Assembly: GCA_017436865.1 (NCBI GenBank)
Contig: JAFSCH010000065.1
Span: 1 to 61,325, forward strand
Length of the DNA stretch: 61,325 nt
Reading direction: 5' to 3'
Origin: Lachnospiraceae bacterium
GTDB lineage: Bacteria > Bacillota > Clostridia > Lachnospirales > Lachnospiraceae
Position 1 is the first letter of the stretch. Each line of letters starts with the position of its first letter. This document shows, one piece after another, positions 58,452 to 61,325 of this stretch. Position numbers and translations under genes: made by a program. The notes below the pieces were generated by a model that did not search any database, was not told where the DNA came from, and was given only the letters and a program-made list of their open reading frames with translations.

Positions 58452-60558
58452 AGTCGGATATTCTGTTTAAAGTAAAGTCGTCCACAGTTCCCCAGCTCTT
58501 AGCATTACAGCGCATGCGAACGCCAATCGTAAGAGTGCCATTTGTAACTTTTATTTCTGAAATCGTAGGTTCTTGCCAGTTGGCATAACCATTTACCATG
58601 AAGGAAGCAGTCTGTTCCTTGTCGTTAGTAATTGCGTACAGTTCAAGTATGGAATCTGTTGACATGTCACCACCTTGAGCGTAGGCGATTAGTTGATAGG
58701 TACCAGGCTCTAAGTCAGTGAATTCCTGCTCGATAGCAAATTCCATGTTTGATTCTGACCAGAAGTGATAGGCAACATCACCGGAGTGTGCATCAGCAGT
58801 TTTTTTCTGGAAATCAGTTGGATTCTTCTCGCCGGCATATGTAATATTCCACATAGAAGTATCGGAATCTTCGAAGCTTGGATTCTGAACAAAGTTCATC
58901 ATAATCACATCAATGTGACAAGTGACAGCAGTTCCGTCGTCAAGAGCGCCTGTAACCTCATATGTGCCGCCAATGGTGGTGTCGATAGCGGTAAGTTGTG
59001 CGTCATCCCATGTAACGGTAGCTTGTTCCTTTGCAGAACGGTCATTATAGATAACATCAATCGTTTCGGGAAGAATAATTTTACTGCCTACATTGCAGGA
59101 AAGGTAAAGTTCTGGAATAAAGTCTATGGCAAGTGGAGCAGTTGTACCGTGTTCTAAGTATTTAAACACGTTCAAGGAAGCAAGAGGATAACCGTTAAAA
59201 TCAAACATGGCCTGATTATCCCATGAGCATCCACCATAATATAATCCTGCATCATCAGGGTCGTAATGACCAGCAAAGCTGCTTGCCCAGCCGCTTCCAT
59301 ATTTTTCCCAAATAGGAGAATTGTTGGCAGTGGCTTCGCCTACAGGAATCCATGTACCCTCCCAGTAGAATATGCCAAGAACACCGACTTCATTTGCAGC
59401 TGCACAAATATCACGAATTATGGTAGCCTGACTTTGTACAGTAGCGGCATATCCTTCAACAAGGTCTTCCTTACCGCTTATACTGTTGCCACAGCCATCG
59501 CCATCTTCTGAGGTATAACAATAAGAAGTCTCTGCAATAACAACCTTTTTGCCATATTTTTCCTGAATATTTTTTGCTACAGTCTGCATGTTTTCAGGAG
59601 TACCGTGCCAAAATGGATAATAAGACATTGCAAAAATGTCGTAATCGACACCAAAATTTAATAAATTCATAGCAATACGGTCGATTTTATCGGCTTCGTT
59701 TATATCCGTATAATGTACGGCAATTTGAATGTCTTTTCCATAGGTTTCAGATATTTCACGAACAGCACGGCTTCCGGAAGAAAGAAGATTCATAACACTC
59801 GGAAGAAGAGTTTCTCCGGACATACCATTGTTTATTTCATTACCAATCTGCACCATTCCTACATCTACACCGGCATCGAGAATCTCGGAAAGACTTTCTT
59901 TGGTAAAATCATAAAGTGCATTACATTTTTCGTCTGCACTCATACCTTCCCATGCCTTTGGTGCATGCTGTCTCTTTGGATCTGCCCAAAAGTCAGAATA
60001 ATGAAAGTCGATACATACCTTCATTCCATATTTTGTAGCACGTTTACCGAGCTCAATGGCTGTTGGAACATCATTATTACCACCGCCATAGCCATTACCG
60101 TTTTCGTCATAAGGGTCATTCCAAACGCGTAAACGAATGTAATTTACGCCAGACTGTGCAAGGGTCATAAATACATCCTGCTCTTCACCATCATAATTAT
60201 AATAAGTAACACCACTGTTTTCGTTTGCGAGTACAGCAGAAGCGTCCATACCACGAATAAAGTCGTCTGAAATACCTGCGATTGGTTCCAGATAGATTGA
60301 TGATTCTTCCGAAGCATCTGGAAGAGGGAAGGTAGTTACATCGATTTGTTCCACATTCGGAGTGGAAGCAGCATTTGTTACAGTGGCTTCTAAGAGAGGG
60401 GGTTCTGTGGACACGTTCTCTGTGGTAGCTTCGGTTGTAACAGTAGACTGCGGAGCTTTGGTAGAAGTGGTATTTTTTGAACCACAACCTGCCAATGCTG
60501 CTAAAACAAGACTGGCACTGATACAAAGCGCCAGAAGCTTTGTATGATATCGTTTCAT
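58450..60558 (-). CDS. GH53 endo-beta-1,4-galactanase lipoprotein
   Basis: A 702-residue secreted enzyme. The signal peptide ends in a lipobox LAALAGC (Cys25), followed by a Thr/Ser-rich linker. The GH53 domain at about 80-435 has FIRGMDASAV, INYIRLRVWNDP-like (VNYIRLRVWNDP) and IDFHYSDFWADP. The acid/base is E241 in QIGNEINNG and the nucleophile E343 in VIAETSYC. A bacterial Ig-like domain (about 480-545) and a C-terminal beta-sandwich domain with VQNPSFEDSDTSMW resemble a galactan-binding CBM (CBM61-like, inferred). It cleaves pectic galactan side chains at the cell surface. No transporter or beta-galactosidase is adjacent. Confidence 0.94.
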   Translation of the reverse strand: MKRYHTKLLALCISASLVLAALAGCGSKNTTSTKAPQSTVTTEATTENVSTEPPLLEATVTNAASTPNVEQIDVTTFPLPDASEESSIYLEPIAGISDDFIRGMDASAVLANENSGVTYYNYDGEEQDVFMTLAQSGVNYIRLRVWNDPYDENGNGYGGGNNDVPTAIELGKRATKYGMKVCIDFHYSDFWADPKRQHAPKAWEGMSADEKCNALYDFTKESLSEILDAGVDVGMVQIGNEINNGMSGETLLPSVMNLLSSGSRAVREISETYGKDIQIAVHYTDINEADKIDRIAMNLLNFGVDYDIFAMSYYPFWHGTPENMQTVAKNIQEKYGKKVVIAETSYCYTSEDGDGCGNSISGKEDLVEGYAATVQSQATIIRDICAAANEVGVLGIFYWEGTWIPVGEATANNSPIWEKYGSGWASSFAGHYDPDDAGLYYGGCSWDNQAMFDFNGYPLASLNVFKYLEHGTTAPLAIDFIPELYLSCNVGSKIILPETIDVIYNDRSAKEQATVTWDDAQLTAIDTTIGGTYEVTGALDDGTAVTCHIDVIMMNFVQNPSFEDSDTSMWNITYAGEKNPTDFQKKTADAHSGDVAYHFWSESNMEFAIEQEFTDLEPGTYQLIAYAQGGDMSTDSILELYAITNDKEQTASFMVNGYANWQEPTISEIKVTNGTLTIGVRMRCNAKSWGTVDDFTLNRISD

Positions 60559-60670
60559 AAATAATCCTCCATGTTTTGTTTTTAGATACCATGATTACGC
60601 ATTAAGCGTCATAGTATGACATATTTACCAAATGATTCTTTGAGCCATTTGATAAATTGATTATGCGGAT

Positions 60671-60679
60671 ATTATACCA
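60671..60679 (-). promoter_or_regulatory. Extended -10 of the galactanase gene
   Basis: On the minus strand TGGTATAAT is an extended -10 (TGn-TATAAT) 113 bases upstream of the start codon. No good -35 is seen, which suggests activator dependence. Confidence 0.5.
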
Positions 60680-60807
60680 TAAAAAGAATAAAGCGAGTGA
60701 AATTTCGCATATCATGGTTTATTATGCATGGAAATTGAAATAATATAGCAAGAATTGGCTATACTATAGTGCGGTTTTTATATAATAAAGCAAAAGATAT
60801 AACAAGT

Positions 60808-60824
60808 GAATTGTTACACAATTC
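60808..60824. promoter_or_regulatory. Perfect 17-base dyad in the galactanase-rRNA gap
   Basis: GAATTGT-TAC-ACAATTC, with seven-base perfect arms. It may be an operator for either the galactanase gene or a nearby rRNA promoter. The rest of 60559-60920 shows no gene. Confidence 0.35.
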
Positions 60825-60926
60825 CTACAATTTAATTGGTTTTGAATTATTGTATAATGTATAAAAGGCGAAAAACGGGCGTTTCTTTGCAATGAAAAAA
60901 TAAATAAAAAAAGATACAATTTACTG

Positions 60927-60955
60927 TTGACATCTTCGGAACAGAGTGGTAAGAT
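60927..60955 (+). promoter_or_regulatory. rRNA promoter P1
   Basis: TTGACA (60927-60932), a 17-base spacer, TAAGAT (60950-60955), upstream of the 16S gene. Confidence 0.75.
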
Positions 60956-61041
60956 AAAATTCGTCGCTGAGGAAAACCGATAAAGCGACAGAAAACTTCT
61001 TTATTTTTCAAGATGTGAAAATAAAAAAGTCAAAAAAGTGC

Positions 61042-61071
61042 TTGACAGGAAATGACAACTTGTGATATTCT
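61042..61071 (+). promoter_or_regulatory. rRNA promoter P2
   Basis: TTGACA (61042-61047), an 18-base spacer, TATTCT (61066-61071). Tandem P1-P2 promoters are usual for rRNA operons. Confidence 0.75.
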
Positions 61072-61109
61072 ATCAGAGTTGCGCCTGACAATGTAAAACA
61101 AAGAGAAAC

Positions 61110-61294
61110 ACAGAACATTGACAAATAAACAGTAATGCAACCCTGAAAATTCTATTGAGAAAACGAACCTTTTGGTTCATGGTTCAAAAGGAACCATTCG
61201 ATGAATATTCAGAGAACAAATCCTTTATAAACAGCAATGAAAATTGCAACGGATATTTAGCCAGTTCTGAACTGGTGCTGGTATCAAAACTTTT
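61110..61294 (+). other. 16S rRNA leader with boxA-like sequence and hairpins
   Basis: GAACATTGACAAATAAACAG at 61112 resembles the boxA antitermination region of Firmicutes rRNA leaders. It is followed by GAACCTTTTGGTTC and GGTTCAAAAGGAACC hairpins (61165-61197) and CCAGTTCTGAACTGG (61261-61275), likely for processing. Confidence 0.5.
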
Positions 61295-61325
61295 AAACAT
61301 GAGAGTTTGATCCTGGCTCAGGATG
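61295..61325 (+). rRNA. 16S ribosomal RNA, 5' end only
   Basis: The universal AGAGTTTGATCCTGGCTCAG begins at 61302 (E. coli position 8), giving a gene start near 61295. The gene runs off the window after 31 bases. Confidence 0.95.

Noticed and set aside
61115-61145. Third rRNA promoter at TTGACAAATAAACAG
   Set aside because: No -10 at proper spacing; the sequence fits a leader boxA region better.

Overview
The window looks like a chromosomal segment of a motile, spore-forming member of the Lachnospiraceae (Clostridia). DNA is AT-rich with strong Shine-Dalgarno sites. It carries sporulation genes (gpr, spoIIP, sigK), CodY, and a Firmicutes-type fla/che operon. Gene order dprA - topA - codY - fla/che - rpsB - tsf follows the Bacillus subtilis arrangement, without the trmFO-codV-clpQY genes found between topA and codY in that species. 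The family is inferred from protein style and gene order; the genus is not claimed.

Layout. (1) 1-3848: a very AT-rich accessory patch. It holds an interrupted AgrB-like fragment, a frameshifted secreted protein, an unknown protein, and a LytTR response regulator plus GHKL kinase pair of the AgrA/AgrC type. (2) 3944-16640: housekeeping, sporulation and DNA-processing genes: rpsT (minus strand), gpr, spoIIP, lepA, hemW, sigK, a comM-like gene, dprA, topA, codY. (3) 17054-53527: a fla/che supercluster of about 36 kb, all on the plus strand: flgB-flgC-fliE-fliF-fliG-fliH-fliI-fliJ-motE-like-fliK-flgD-(TIGR02530-type)-flgE-flbD-motA-motB-fliL-fliM-fliY-cheY-fliO-fliP-fliQ-fliR-flhB-flhA-flhF-flhG-PilZ-cheB-cheA-cheW-cheC-cheD-(membrane protein)-fliA-fapA-(unknown)-(SwrB/DUF6115-like)-(MltG-N-like). 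(4) 53737-55439: rpsB-tsf. (5) 55903-58290: a chemoreceptor-like protein and a ZIP metal transporter. (6) 58450-60558, minus strand: a GH53 endo-galactanase lipoprotein. (7) 60559-61325: an rRNA promoter/leader region and the first bases of a 16S rRNA gene.

How it works together. The fla/che cluster encodes most of the basal body, export apparatus, stator, hook and cap, switch, the CheA/W/B/C/D/Y signalling set and sigma-28. Filament genes, the distal rod genes flgF/flgG and cheR lie elsewhere. The gene just upstream encodes CodY. A CodY-box-like palindrome lies between the -35 and -10 of the flgB promoter, and a perfect 15/15 CodY box abuts an internal motA promoter. Nutritional control of motility at two entry points is therefore readable from the DNA. 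A strong hairpin terminator after flgE, a candidate sigma-28 promoter before fliK and the motA promoter suggest the operon is cut into sub-transcripts.

Most unusual items: a family of two-hairpin repeats of about 90 bp sitting directly behind intrinsic terminators, with compensatory base changes in the stems; two further small repeat families; a hook-cap protein FlgD carrying a surface-type helical domain and six 15-residue repeats; an MCP-like protein that lacks the whole CheA/CheW-binding tip; a SigK made without a pro-sequence; and the decayed agr-like locus.
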